A DNA stretch of 64,000 nucleotides, from positions 1-64,000 of the forward strand of contig NZ_JASZYR010000019.1 of assembly GCF_030316855.1 (NCBI RefSeq), in the 5' to 3' direction. The position numbers and the translations under genes are program-made. Below, one piece after another: positions 42,142 to 50,147 of the stretch; position 1 is the first letter of the stretch, and each line of letters opens with the position of its first letter. This stretch comes from Variovorax sp. J22P240 (GTDB taxonomy: Bacteria; Pseudomonadota; Gammaproteobacteria; Burkholderiales; Burkholderiaceae_C). A model generated the notes under the pieces. That model was not told where the DNA came from. It saw nothing but the letters and a program-made list of their open reading frames with translations, and ran no database searches.

Positions 42142-43062
42142 TCAACGCGTGGAAGACAGCTCGCCGGGGCTTCCGACGGCCACGCTGCCCGGCTTGCAGG
42201 TCAGCACGAGGATGACCAGCGTGAGCACATAGGGCACCGTGTTGAAGAGGTGGTAACCCCAGCCGACGCCGATCGATTGCAACGCCGGTCCGATCGCGCC
42301 CGCCCCTCCGAAGAGCAGCGCCGCGCCGATGCAACGCAGCGGGCTCCAGCGCGCGAAGATCACGAGCGCCACCGCGATCAGGCCCTGCCCGCTGGAGATG
42401 CCCTCGTTCCAGCTTCCCGGATAGAACAGCGTGAGCGATGCGCCGCCCAGCCCCGCGATGAAGCCGCCCGCGGTGGTCGCCGCGATGCGCAGGCCGGCGA
42501 CCGAGTAGCCGAGCGCGCGCGTCGCGTTCGCCGAATCGCCCGCCATGCGCACGAGGAGCCCTGCGCGCGTGTGCGCAAATCCCCACCACAGGAGCACCGC
42601 AAGGACGATGCCGATGGGCACCAGAGAATTCACCTGCAGCGCCGAGCGGATCACCGGGTTGTCGCTCCAGTTGCCCAGCGGAATGGACGGCAGCTGCGGC
42701 GCCTGCGGCTGGATCAGCGGCTTGCCCAGATAGAAAGCGAGCCCCGTGCCGAACAGCATCAGCGCGATGCCCGTCGCGACGTCATTGACGCGGTCGAGCG
42801 AACACAGCAGACCGTGCAGCAAGGCGAGCATCGCGCCAACCACGCCACCGATCAACACGCCGAGCCAAGCGGAATCGGTCAGCCATGCACCACCGAACGA
42901 AGCCATCGCTGACAGCACGAGCACCCCTTCGAGGCCGAGGTTGATGCGGCCCGATTTCTCGGTCAGGCACTCGCCGAGGCTCACGAAGAGGAAGGGCGCG
43001 CCGACGCGCAATGCGCCGCCGACGATGCCGGCGACGAGCGCGATCCATTGGTCGGCGGTCAT
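42142..43062 (-). CDS. BMP-type ABC importer, permease 2
   Basis: A 306-residue permease of the BPD_transp_2 family with about eight helices; GECLTEKSGRINLGLEGVLVLSAM and GDSANATRALGYSV are the typical motifs. It pairs with the 361-residue permease just upstream, whose stop overlaps its ATG by four bases. The longer open frame upstream is only the other permease's shadow. Confidence 0.92.
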   Translation of the reverse strand: MTADQWIALVAGIVGGALRVGAPFLFVSLGECLTEKSGRINLGLEGVLVLSAMASFGGAWLTDSAWLGVLIGGVVGAMLALLHGLLCSLDRVNDVATGIALMLFGTGLAFYLGKPLIQPQAPQLPSIPLGNWSDNPVIRSALQVNSLVPIGIVLAVLLWWGFAHTRAGLLVRMAGDSANATRALGYSVAGLRIAATTAGGFIAGLGGASLTLFYPGSWNEGISSGQGLIAVALVIFARWSPLRCIGAALLFGGAGAIGPALQSIGVGWGYHLFNTVPYVLTLVILVLTCKPGSVAVGSPGELSSTR

Positions 43063-44144
43063 TGCGCGGCCTCCTTCGCCAGAGGCGCAGTGGGCGCGAT
43101 GTGCGGCGCGCGATTTTTCAACAATGCCTTCCAGTCGATCATGCGCAGGCCTTCGCTCGCCAGGATCAGCACGAAGGCCATGCCCTGGAGCACCAGCACC
43201 GACGCGTCGGGAAGGCCGAGCCGCCTTTGCAGCAGGCTGCCCGCGGCGCCGAAGCCGCCGAACAGGATCGCGACGGGAATCACGGCCACCGGGTTGTGAC
43301 GCGCGATGAAGGACACCAGGATGCCCGCATAGCCATAGCCCGCGATCAGCGACGCATTGGCGTTGGTATGCACCGCCGCCACTTCCACCGCGCCGGCCAC
43401 GCCAGCGCAGGCGCCGCCCAGCCCGCAGGCTGCGAGGATCAGCCGGTTGGCCGGCAAGCCCACCAACTGAGCGGTGCGGGGATTGCCGCCGACCACGCGA
43501 ACGGAGAAGCCCGACGCGGTGGCCCGCAGCCAGAGCCCCGAGACCAGGCACGCGACCACGCCGATCGCCAGCCCCCAGTGCACATCGGAACCGCCGATAC
43601 CGCCGATGGACAACCCATCCGCGAGCGAGCGCGTCGCAGGCTTGTTGAGGCTCGCCGGATCACGCAGCACACCTTCGACCACGTGCTTGAAGAGGCCGAT
43701 CGCGACGTACGCGAGCAACAGGCTGCTGATGGTTTCGTTGATGCCGCGGTATTGGCGCAGCCAGCCCGCCAGGGCGATCCACGCGGCGCCGGCAATAGCG
43801 CCCGCAATGCAAAGCGCCACGGTGCCCACGATGTTGGCCGGGAGCGGCAGCAGGTAGGGCAGGGCCGCGCAGGCGAGTCCGCCCAGCACGACCGCGCCCT
43901 CGCCGCCGATGATCACCAGACCCGCACGCGCAGGGATCGCGACACAGAGCGCGGTGAGCATCAACGGCGCCGCCCGCTGCAGCGTGTTCTGCCACGAGAA
44001 CCAGTCGCCGAAAGCTCCCTTGAACAGGATGATCCACACCTCCACCGGACTCACGCCTGCAAACCACACGAACACGCCGAACAGGAGCAGCGCCGCCGCG
44101 ATGGCGAATACCGGCAGTGCGATTTCTTTCAACGCGTTGCGCAT
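43059..44144 (-). CDS. BMP-type ABC importer, permease 1
   Basis: A 361-residue permease of the BPD_transp_2 family with eight to ten helices. GLVIIGGEGAVVLGGL, the INETISSLLLAYVAIGL segment and VRVVGGNPRTAQLVGL mark it as the larger permease of nucleoside-like importers. It follows the binding-protein gene by 24 bases. The last 20 residues are a hydrophilic, Ala/Pro-rich tail. Confidence 0.92.
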   Translation of the reverse strand: MRNALKEIALPVFAIAAALLLFGVFVWFAGVSPVEVWIILFKGAFGDWFSWQNTLQRAAPLMLTALCVAIPARAGLVIIGGEGAVVLGGLACAALPYLLPLPANIVGTVALCIAGAIAGAAWIALAGWLRQYRGINETISSLLLAYVAIGLFKHVVEGVLRDPASLNKPATRSLADGLSIGGIGGSDVHWGLAIGVVACLVSGLWLRATASGFSVRVVGGNPRTAQLVGLPANRLILAACGLGGACAGVAGAVEVAAVHTNANASLIAGYGYAGILVSFIARHNPVAVIPVAILFGGFGAAGSLLQRRLGLPDASVLVLQGMAFVLILASEGLRMIDWKALLKNRAPHIAPTAPLAKEAAQ

Positions 44145-44168
44145 CGTCGGCTCGCAGTGCGGGGATGC

Positions 44169-45284
44169 TTATCCGATGGAGCCGACAACACCTTCGACGA
44201 GATAGTTCATCTTTTCCAACTCCAGGTCCGTCTGCTTGAGCGTCTTGCCGCCCGCGATGACGACCGCACCCTTGTTGTCCTTCAGCGGTCCGCTGAAGAT
44301 GTCGAAGGTGCCGGCGAGCATCTTGGCCTTGATGTCGTCGGCGTTCTTCTTCGCCGCGTCGGTGACCATCGGGCCGTAGGGCGACATCTTCACGTAGCCC
44401 TCCTTCAATCCCCCGCGCAGGAAGTTGGGATGCGGCTTGCCGGTCTGCGCTGCCTCGACGACGGTCTTGTAGGCCGTGAGCCAGTTCCACTCGGCACCGG
44501 TGAGGTACGCGTTGGGCGCCAGCTTGGCTTGGCTCGCGTGGTAGCCGCACACCATCTTGCCGCGCTTGGCGGCCGTCTCGACGATCACCTTGGGGCCGTC
44601 GACGTGCATCGTGAACACGTCGCAGCCCTGGTCGGCGAGGCTGTTGGTGGCCTCGGCTTCCTTGACGGCCATCGACCAGTCGCCGGTGAAGATCACGCTG
44701 CAGGTGATGCCGGGCTTGACCGAGCGCGCGCCCATCGTGAAGGCGTTGATGTTGCGCAGCACCTGTGGAATCGGCTTGGCGGCGACGAAGGCGATCTTGT
44801 TGCTCTTCGTCATGTGGCCGGCGATCACGCCGTTGAGAAACTGGCATTCGTCGATGTAGCCGAAGAAGCTGCCGACGTTCTTGGGATGCTTGCCTTCGGT
44901 CCAGAGACCGCCGCAATGCGAGAAGCGCACGTCAGGGTTCTTCGGCGCCACGGCCAGGATGTGGGGATCGAAGTAGCCGAAGGATGTGGGGAAGAGCAGG
45001 GACGCGCCGTCCTGCGCAATCATCCCGGTCATGGTCTTCTGCACGGCCGCGGTCTCGGGCACGTTCTCTTCCTCGACCACCTTGAGGCCGGGCATCTTCT
45101 TGAGTTCGGCCGCCGCCTGCGCATGCGCCTGGTTGTAGCCGTAGTCGTCGCGCGGGCCGACGTAGATCACGCCGACCGTCAGCGGCTTCTGCGCGTTGGC
45201 GAGGGCACTCCACCCGCCCAGCGTGGTGGCGGAGGCCAGTGCTGCGAGGGACTTGAGGGAATCGCGACGATTGAACTGGCTCAT
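44169..45284 (-). CDS. BMP-family ABC substrate-binding protein
   Basis: A 371-residue periplasmic binding protein of the BmpA/PnrA family. The N-terminus MSQFNRRDSLKSLAALAS has a twin-arginine-like signal. VGVIYVGPRDDYGYNQAHAQA and FGYFDPHILAVAPKNPDVRFSHCGG are family motifs. Relatives bind nucleosides or purines; the nitrogen-scavenging setting suggests a ureido or purine-like ligand. First gene of its operon; the shared palindrome lies 51-64 bases before its start. Confidence 0.92.
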   Translation of the reverse strand: MSQFNRRDSLKSLAALASATTLGGWSALANAQKPLTVGVIYVGPRDDYGYNQAHAQAAAELKKMPGLKVVEEENVPETAAVQKTMTGMIAQDGASLLFPTSFGYFDPHILAVAPKNPDVRFSHCGGLWTEGKHPKNVGSFFGYIDECQFLNGVIAGHMTKSNKIAFVAAKPIPQVLRNINAFTMGARSVKPGITCSVIFTGDWSMAVKEAEATNSLADQGCDVFTMHVDGPKVIVETAAKRGKMVCGYHASQAKLAPNAYLTGAEWNWLTAYKTVVEAAQTGKPHPNFLRGGLKEGYVKMSPYGPMVTDAAKKNADDIKAKMLAGTFDIFSGPLKDNKGAVVIAGGKTLKQTDLELEKMNYLVEGVVGSIG

Positions 45285-45334
45285 GCTGATTGCTCCTGAA
45301 GATGGGGGAGGGGTCGGAGGGCCGGGTAGTCCTG

Positions 45335-45348
45335 TCTTGGATACAAGA
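45335..45348. promoter_or_regulatory. Shared operator, copy 1 (before the BMP operon)
   Basis: TCTTG-GATA-CAAGA, extended by a matching G and C to 6-bp arms (45334-45349). It is 51 bases before the binding-protein start, in the short gap between the two transcription units. It matches copy 2 (51884-51897) at 12 of 14 bases, and both have CCTG just to the left. Confidence 0.7.
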
Positions 45349-45397
45349 CGGTGTGCATAAACCGTACCAGCGCAAACAGCCGGTTTGGGCGCCGAAA

Positions 45398-45778
45398 TCA
45401 GCCCATCAGGCTCACATGCGCCGCCACGACGCGCCAGCCTTGGGCGGTGCGCATCCATGTCTGGCTCTGGCGCCCCGTCTTTGTGCTTCCCTCGCGGCGG
45501 AATTCGACGTTGGCGGTAGCGAAGTCGTGGCCGTAGGTGGTGATGACGGTGCGCAGGATCTCGCGCGCCAAGCCCTGCGAAGGTCGCGCTGCGCGGAAGG
45601 CCTGGATCTCCGGGTAGCCGTACAGGTTCTCGGTGGCGCCGTAGCGCAGCGTGTGCGGGCTGTTCCAGAACAGTTCGTCGAGGATCTCGACCTTGTTGTG
45701 GACCAGCGCGTCTTCGTAGCGCTCGAAGGCGGCTGTCACTTCGGCCAGCACCTCGGGCAGGTTGATGGGGGTGTTCAT
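45398..45778 (-). CDS. atzH: AtzH-like protein (DUF3225)
   Basis: A 126-residue protein of the DUF3225 family, an NTF2-like fold. HNKVEILDELFWNSPHTLRYG, ENLYGYPEIQAFRAARP and the ending QSQTWMRTAQGWRVVAAHVSLMG are conserved family features. In Pseudomonas sp. ADP, AtzH acts with AtzE by converting 1,3-dicarboxyurea to allophanate. It lies 11 bases after atzE, matching that partnership. Function here is by homology only. Confidence 0.85.
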   Translation of the reverse strand: MNTPINLPEVLAEVTAAFERYEDALVHNKVEILDELFWNSPHTLRYGATENLYGYPEIQAFRAARPSQGLAREILRTVITTYGHDFATANVEFRREGSTKTGRQSQTWMRTAQGWRVVAAHVSLMG

Positions 45779-45789
45779 CGTTTCCCTTG

Positions 45790-47214
45790 TCAGAGTGCCG
45801 CCACGGGCGCTAGCGCCACGCCGGCCGATTCGAGTGCGGCGGCAACGCGCAGCACGATGTCTTCGCGCCATGGCGCCGCGATGACCTGCACGCCAATCGG
45901 CAGGTCCGGGTGAGCGCCCCACACGGGCACGGCACAGACCGGCAGGCCGATGCACGAGATGGGTTGGGTCAGCACGCCCATGCTGGGGCGCACCGGAAGG
46001 CGCTGGCCGTTGATCTCGAACCACTCGGCGCCAATGGGTGTCGCCGCACAAGGCGTGGCGGCGGCGAGCAGCACGTCGTAGCGCTCGAACAGCCGTGCGA
46101 CCTGCTCCGCGTAGAGACGCCGCACGCGTTGCGCGCGCGCGATCCAGGCGGCCGGAAGCAGCGCACCAGCGAGAAAGCGATCGCGCGACAAGGGCTCGAA
46201 GTCGTGGGCGCGAGTGCGCAGGTCGGGCAGGTGCAGCGCCGCGCCTTCGGAATTGGTGATGAGGAAGGCGGCAGCACGCCCGGCTTCCACCATCGGCAAC
46301 TCGACCGTCTGGCTCGCGCCCAAGGCCTGCGCGACGGCATCGACGGCGGTCAGCGCCTCGGGTTGGGCGCGCTCGCGGAAGTAGCCGCCGAGCACGCCGA
46401 TGCGCAGGCCTTGCAGGCCGCGCCCTATGGCGGGGGTCGCCGGCTCGACCGCGCGCTGCGCGCAGCCGGGATCGTGCGGGCCGGCGGTTTCCGGCCCCTG
46501 CATCAGGTCGTAGGCCAGCGCCAGATCGCGGACCGAGCGCGCGAAGGGGCCCAGGTGATCGAGGCTCGACACGAAGGGATAGCTCCCCGTGCGAGGCAGG
46601 CGGCCAAAGGTCGGCTTCAAGCCGAACACGCCGCACAGCGAGGCCGGCACGCGGATCGATCCGTTGGTGTCCGAACCCAGCGTCAACGGCACCTGCCCCG
46701 CCGCCACCGCGGCGCCCGAGCCACCCGACGAGCCGCCGGCGATGCGCGACAGATCGTGAGGGTTGTGCGCCGCGCCGACGTGGCTGTTCTCGGTGGTGAA
46801 GCCGTAGGCGTACTCGTCCATGTTGAGCGCGCCGACCAGCACCGCGCCCGCGTTCTCGAGCCGACGGACCAGCTCAGCGTCGCTGCGCGCCGGAGGGCTC
46901 TCTCGCTCGATCTTCGAGCCGGCCAGCGTCGGCAGGCCGGCGATGTCGAAGAGGTTCTTCACCGCGAAGGGCACGCCGAGCAGCGGCAACTCGCGGGTGC
47001 GCGCGCCCCTGTCCGAGAACAGCGAGGCATCGATCTGGGCCGCCCGCCGCAGCGCGCGTTCGCGAACCACGTCGGTGAAGGCATTCACGCGGGCGTTCGT
47101 CGCCTCGATGCGATCGAGGCTGGCCTGCACGAGCGCCACGGCGCTGACAGCCTTGGACTGCACGGCGGCAGCCATGGTCGACGCGTCCTTCAGGAGCAAC
47201 GCATCGACGCTCAT
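45790..47214 (-). CDS. atzE: AtzE-like amidase (1-carboxybiuret hydrolase subunit)
   Basis: A 474-residue amidase-signature enzyme. The triad Lys is in PFAVKNLFDI, the serines in AGGSSGGSGAAVA and SDTNGSIRVPAS. It resembles AtzE, which with AtzG hydrolyses 1-carboxybiuret in cyanuric acid breakdown, more than GatA, as shown by the AtzG-like gene fused to it by a four-base overlap. Other AtzE relatives lack a proven substrate, so the exact reaction is uncertain. Confidence 0.85.
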   Translation of the reverse strand: MSVDALLLKDASTMAAAVQSKAVSAVALVQASLDRIEATNARVNAFTDVVRERALRRAAQIDASLFSDRGARTRELPLLGVPFAVKNLFDIAGLPTLAGSKIERESPPARSDAELVRRLENAGAVLVGALNMDEYAYGFTTENSHVGAAHNPHDLSRIAGGSSGGSGAAVAAGQVPLTLGSDTNGSIRVPASLCGVFGLKPTFGRLPRTGSYPFVSSLDHLGPFARSVRDLALAYDLMQGPETAGPHDPGCAQRAVEPATPAIGRGLQGLRIGVLGGYFRERAQPEALTAVDAVAQALGASQTVELPMVEAGRAAAFLITNSEGAALHLPDLRTRAHDFEPLSRDRFLAGALLPAAWIARAQRVRRLYAEQVARLFERYDVLLAAATPCAATPIGAEWFEINGQRLPVRPSMGVLTQPISCIGLPVCAVPVWGAHPDLPIGVQVIAAPWREDIVLRVAAALESAGVALAPVAAL

Positions 47215-47417
47215 GCCTCCTTCTCCCGTGGCGTGACCGACGTGAAGTTCACCGCGGGCTCGTCATGCGGGCTGAGCGGGACCGCTTCAACGAGCGCGGC
47301 GAACTCCGCGGCCAGCCCGAAAAAACGCACGACGCCGGGACGATGGTCGGGCCGCAAGCGCAGTCCCAGCGCGGCCGATGTGGCATCGACATAGGATTCG
47401 ATCTGTGCGGGCGTCAT
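47211..47417 (-). CDS. atzG: AtzG-like small subunit (DUF4089)
   Basis: A 68-residue protein of the DUF4089 family, starting MTPAQIESYVDATSAALGL. AtzG is a GatC-like subunit that holds and stabilises AtzE. Its position directly before atzE with an ATGA overlap copies the gatC-gatA arrangement at 29468-31251. It lies 10 bases after the ATPase gene. Confidence 0.85.
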   Translation of the reverse strand: MTPAQIESYVDATSAALGLRLRPDHRPGVVRFFGLAAEFAALVEAVPLSPHDEPAVNFTSVTPREKEA

Positions 47418-47427
47418 GACGGTTCCT

Positions 47428-48258
47428 CTATCGGCGCACTTCGCGCTGGAAGATTTCCAGGCTGAGCTTCTTCATGCTCACGAAGCTGGCCGAGCTCAGC
47501 GTCTCGAGCGTACGGGGACGCGCGTCGCCGTAGTCCAGGATCTCCGCGACCTTGGTCGGCCGCTTGGTCAGCAGCAGCACCTGGTCGGCCAGGTACACGG
47601 CCTCCTCGAGATCGTGCGAGACCAACAGCATCGTCGTGCCGGTCTGCATGAACACCTCCTGCAGTTTCTCGCGGATGAAGAGCGTCATTTCGAAATCGAG
47701 CGCCGAGAAGGGCTCGTCGAGGAAGAGCACCTCGGGGTTCGGCGCCAACGCCCGCATGATCGAAGCGGTCTGCTGCTGCCCGCCCGACAGCTCGTAGGGA
47801 TACCGCTTGAGGTCGAACTTGACGTCGAACGAGGCCACCAGTTCCTGCATCCGTCGGTCCACTTCCGCCTTGGACCGGCCTTCGAGCTTCAGCGGATAGG
47901 CGATGTTGTCGATGGTGCGCATCCACGGGAACATCGCCTCGCGGTAGTTCTGGAACACGTAGCCGATCTTGGTGTCCTTGAGCGACTTGCCGTCGAACAG
48001 GATCTCACCCGAATCGATGGGGATCAGCCCGGCGATCATGTTGATCAGCGTCGACTTGCCGCAGCCGTTGGGCCCGAAGACCGAGACGATCTTCTGCTTG
48101 GGGATGTCGAGGTCGAAGTTCTCGTACAGCGGCCAGCCGGCGAAGTACTTGGTGAGCCCGCGGATGGTGATGTGCGTGCCGGCCGGGCCGGGCGTGAAGA
48201 CGGGCTTGGGCACGTCGGCATAGACGGGCCCGTTGATCACGTTGTCGACGGTTCTCAT
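47428..48258 (-). CDS. Nitrate/taurine-type ABC importer, ATPase
   Basis: A 276-residue ATPase. Walker A is FGPNGCGKSTLINM, the signature LSGGQQQTASIMRAL, Walker B VLFLDEPFSALD, and the H-loop LLVSHDLEEAVYL. QNYREAMFPWMRTIDNIAYPL marks the nitrate/sulfonate/taurine group. The start at 48258 overlaps the permease stop by four bases. The signature has QQQTAS in place of the usual QRVA, a modest divergence. Confidence 0.92.
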   Translation of the reverse strand: MRTVDNVINGPVYADVPKPVFTPGPAGTHITIRGLTKYFAGWPLYENFDLDIPKQKIVSVFGPNGCGKSTLINMIAGLIPIDSGEILFDGKSLKDTKIGYVFQNYREAMFPWMRTIDNIAYPLKLEGRSKAEVDRRMQELVASFDVKFDLKRYPYELSGGQQQTASIMRALAPNPEVLFLDEPFSALDFEMTLFIREKLQEVFMQTGTTMLLVSHDLEEAVYLADQVLLLTKRPTKVAEILDYGDARPRTLETLSSASFVSMKKLSLEIFQREVRR

Positions 48259-49085
48259 CGTCCGCTCCAGTGCACGATGCGGCGCTCGGCCACCAGGAAG
48301 AGGATGTTGAGCGCATAGCCCAACGCGCCCGCGGCGAGGATCGACGCGTACATGTCCTTCACGTTCATCACCTGCTGCGAGTTGATGATGCGGTGGCCGA
48401 GGCCGCTGTCGGAGCCGATGAACATCTCGGCCACGATCACGATCACCAGCGCCATCGACACCGCCGAGCGCAGCCCGACGAAGCTCGGCTGCAGGCTTTC
48501 CCACACCAGCACGTCACGAAAGATCTGCCAGCGCGATGCGCCCATCACCTTGGCGGCCATCACGCGCTGCTTGCGCGCGTTCATCACGCCGTAGGCGCTG
48601 TTGAACACCACGATGAGCAGCGCGCCGAAGGCGGCGATGGCGACCTTGTTGACGTCCGACACGCCGAAGATCATCAGGAACAGCGGAATGAGCGCGGACG
48701 ACGGCGTCGAGCGGAAGAAGTCGATCAGGAATTCGACGCTGCGATAGGCCTTCTCGTTGCTGCCGAGAAGCACGCCCAGCGGCACGCCGACGATGGCCGC
48801 GATCAGGAAGGCCTGCAGAGTGCGCCAGACGGTCACCGCGAAGTCGGTCAGCAGCGGTCCGCCCGCCAGGCCCGACAGCAGCGTGCCGATGGTGTCCGCA
48901 GGCATCGGCAGCAGGATCGCCTTGATGAAGCCCAGCCGCACGGCCAGGTCCCAGATGATGAAGAGCACCAGCGGGCCGATGAAGGGCAGCGCCTTGACCC
49001 AATGCGATTCGCGCGGCGGCGCGGCCGCCTTGGGAGTGGCCGGCGGCGCCCATGGTGCCGCGCCCGTTGGTGCAGGGGTGCTCAT
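48255..49085 (-). CDS. Nitrate/taurine-type ABC importer, permease
   Basis: A 276-residue permease with about six helices after a Pro/Ala-rich cytoplasmic N-terminus. The EAA loop reads AAKVMGASRWQIFRDVLVWESLQPSFVGLRSAVSMAL, typical of the BPD_transp_1 sulfonate/nitrate group. It lies between the binding-protein and ATPase genes with four-base spacing on each side. Confidence 0.92.
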   Translation of the reverse strand: MSTPAPTGAAPWAPPATPKAAAPPRESHWVKALPFIGPLVLFIIWDLAVRLGFIKAILLPMPADTIGTLLSGLAGGPLLTDFAVTVWRTLQAFLIAAIVGVPLGVLLGSNEKAYRSVEFLIDFFRSTPSSALIPLFLMIFGVSDVNKVAIAAFGALLIVVFNSAYGVMNARKQRVMAAKVMGASRWQIFRDVLVWESLQPSFVGLRSAVSMALVIVIVAEMFIGSDSGLGHRIINSQQVMNVKDMYASILAAGALGYALNILFLVAERRIVHWSGR

Positions 49086-49089
49086 GTCA

Positions 49090-50103
49090 TCACCCCTTGT
49101 AGAGCATCGAGTCGACCATCAGTCGCGACGAGAAGATGCCTTTTTCCGAGAACAGGTCGAAGAACTTCTGGAAGTACGCGACGTCGGCCGGCGTGAACTC
49201 GTTGTACATGGTGTAGGCCGCCAGCGGCACCTCGCCGGTGAGCGGACCTTCGATGGCGGTATAGCCCTTGAGGTACTGGCGCGCTTCGGTCGGCTTGTTG
49301 CGAACGAAGGCCACGCCCTGGCCGTACGCCGTGATGAATTTCTTCGCCGCATCGGGGTTCTTCTTGATGAACGCCGACGTCAGCGAAGCCGAGCCTCCGA
49401 ACCACGGCGCCATCGGATCGCCCAGCACGTACTTGGCGATCACCCCCGCTTCCAGCACGCGCGTGCTGCCGTTGAGGCGGCCGATCGTTCCGGTCGGCTC
49501 CAGCGTGTAGCAGCCGTCGACCTGCCCGGCGGCGAGCGAGGCCACGTGTTGGCCGATCGGTAATTCGACGACCGTGGCGCCGGTCGCGCCGCCGCGCTCC
49601 AGCACGGTCTTGGCCAAGGTCACGTTCTGGATGCCTGGGCCGGACGCGACGCGCTTGCCCTTGAGGTCGGCCATGGTCTTCGCGGTGCTGGCCGTCGGCA
49701 CCAGCATCTGGTCGAGCACGTTCTTCGCGTTGCTCGGGTTCGAGCAGAAGATCTTGAAGCTTCCGGGTGCGGCGATCTCGCCGATCGCGATGTTGGCCGA
49801 GCCCGTGCCGTTCGCGCTGCCGTCGCAGCGTTCGGACAGCATGGCTTCCATGATCTGTTGAGCACCGGCGAAGCGCTGCACCTCGACGTCGAGGCCGGCG
49901 GTCTTGAAGAAGCCTTGCTCCACAGCCGCGTAGAAAGGCAGCCCCGCAGCAATGGGCCAGTAGCCGATGCGGATCTTGGTCGCCGCCTGGGCACGCACGA
50001 GCGCCGGTGCCGCGAGCACGGCAAGGCCGGCCGCGCCCGCCTGCAGCACCTGGCGCCGTGAAGCCGGTTCGGCGATGGAAGGCAACGTGTGTTTGAAGGC
50101 CAT
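49090..50103 (-). CDS. Nitrate/taurine-type ABC substrate-binding protein
   Basis: A 337-residue binding protein (NMT1/TauA-like). It begins MAFKHTLPSIAEPASRRQVL, a likely Tat signal ending near VRAQA, then IRIGYWPIAAGLPFYAAVEQGFFKTAGLDVEV. Relatives bind nitrate, taurine, thiamine precursors or ureas. Within this operon it should bring in the substrate of AtzF/AtzE or a precursor. It lies 44 bases after atzF. Confidence 0.92.
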   Translation of the reverse strand: MAFKHTLPSIAEPASRRQVLQAGAAGLAVLAAPALVRAQAATKIRIGYWPIAAGLPFYAAVEQGFFKTAGLDVEVQRFAGAQQIMEAMLSERCDGSANGTGSANIAIGEIAAPGSFKIFCSNPSNAKNVLDQMLVPTASTAKTMADLKGKRVASGPGIQNVTLAKTVLERGGATGATVVELPIGQHVASLAAGQVDGCYTLEPTGTIGRLNGSTRVLEAGVIAKYVLGDPMAPWFGGSASLTSAFIKKNPDAAKKFITAYGQGVAFVRNKPTEARQYLKGYTAIEGPLTGEVPLAAYTMYNEFTPADVAYFQKFFDLFSEKGIFSSRLMVDSMLYKG

Positions 50104-50147
50104 TGAATACTCCGGAAGGTTTGTGATGTGACAGTTCTTGAACGGAT

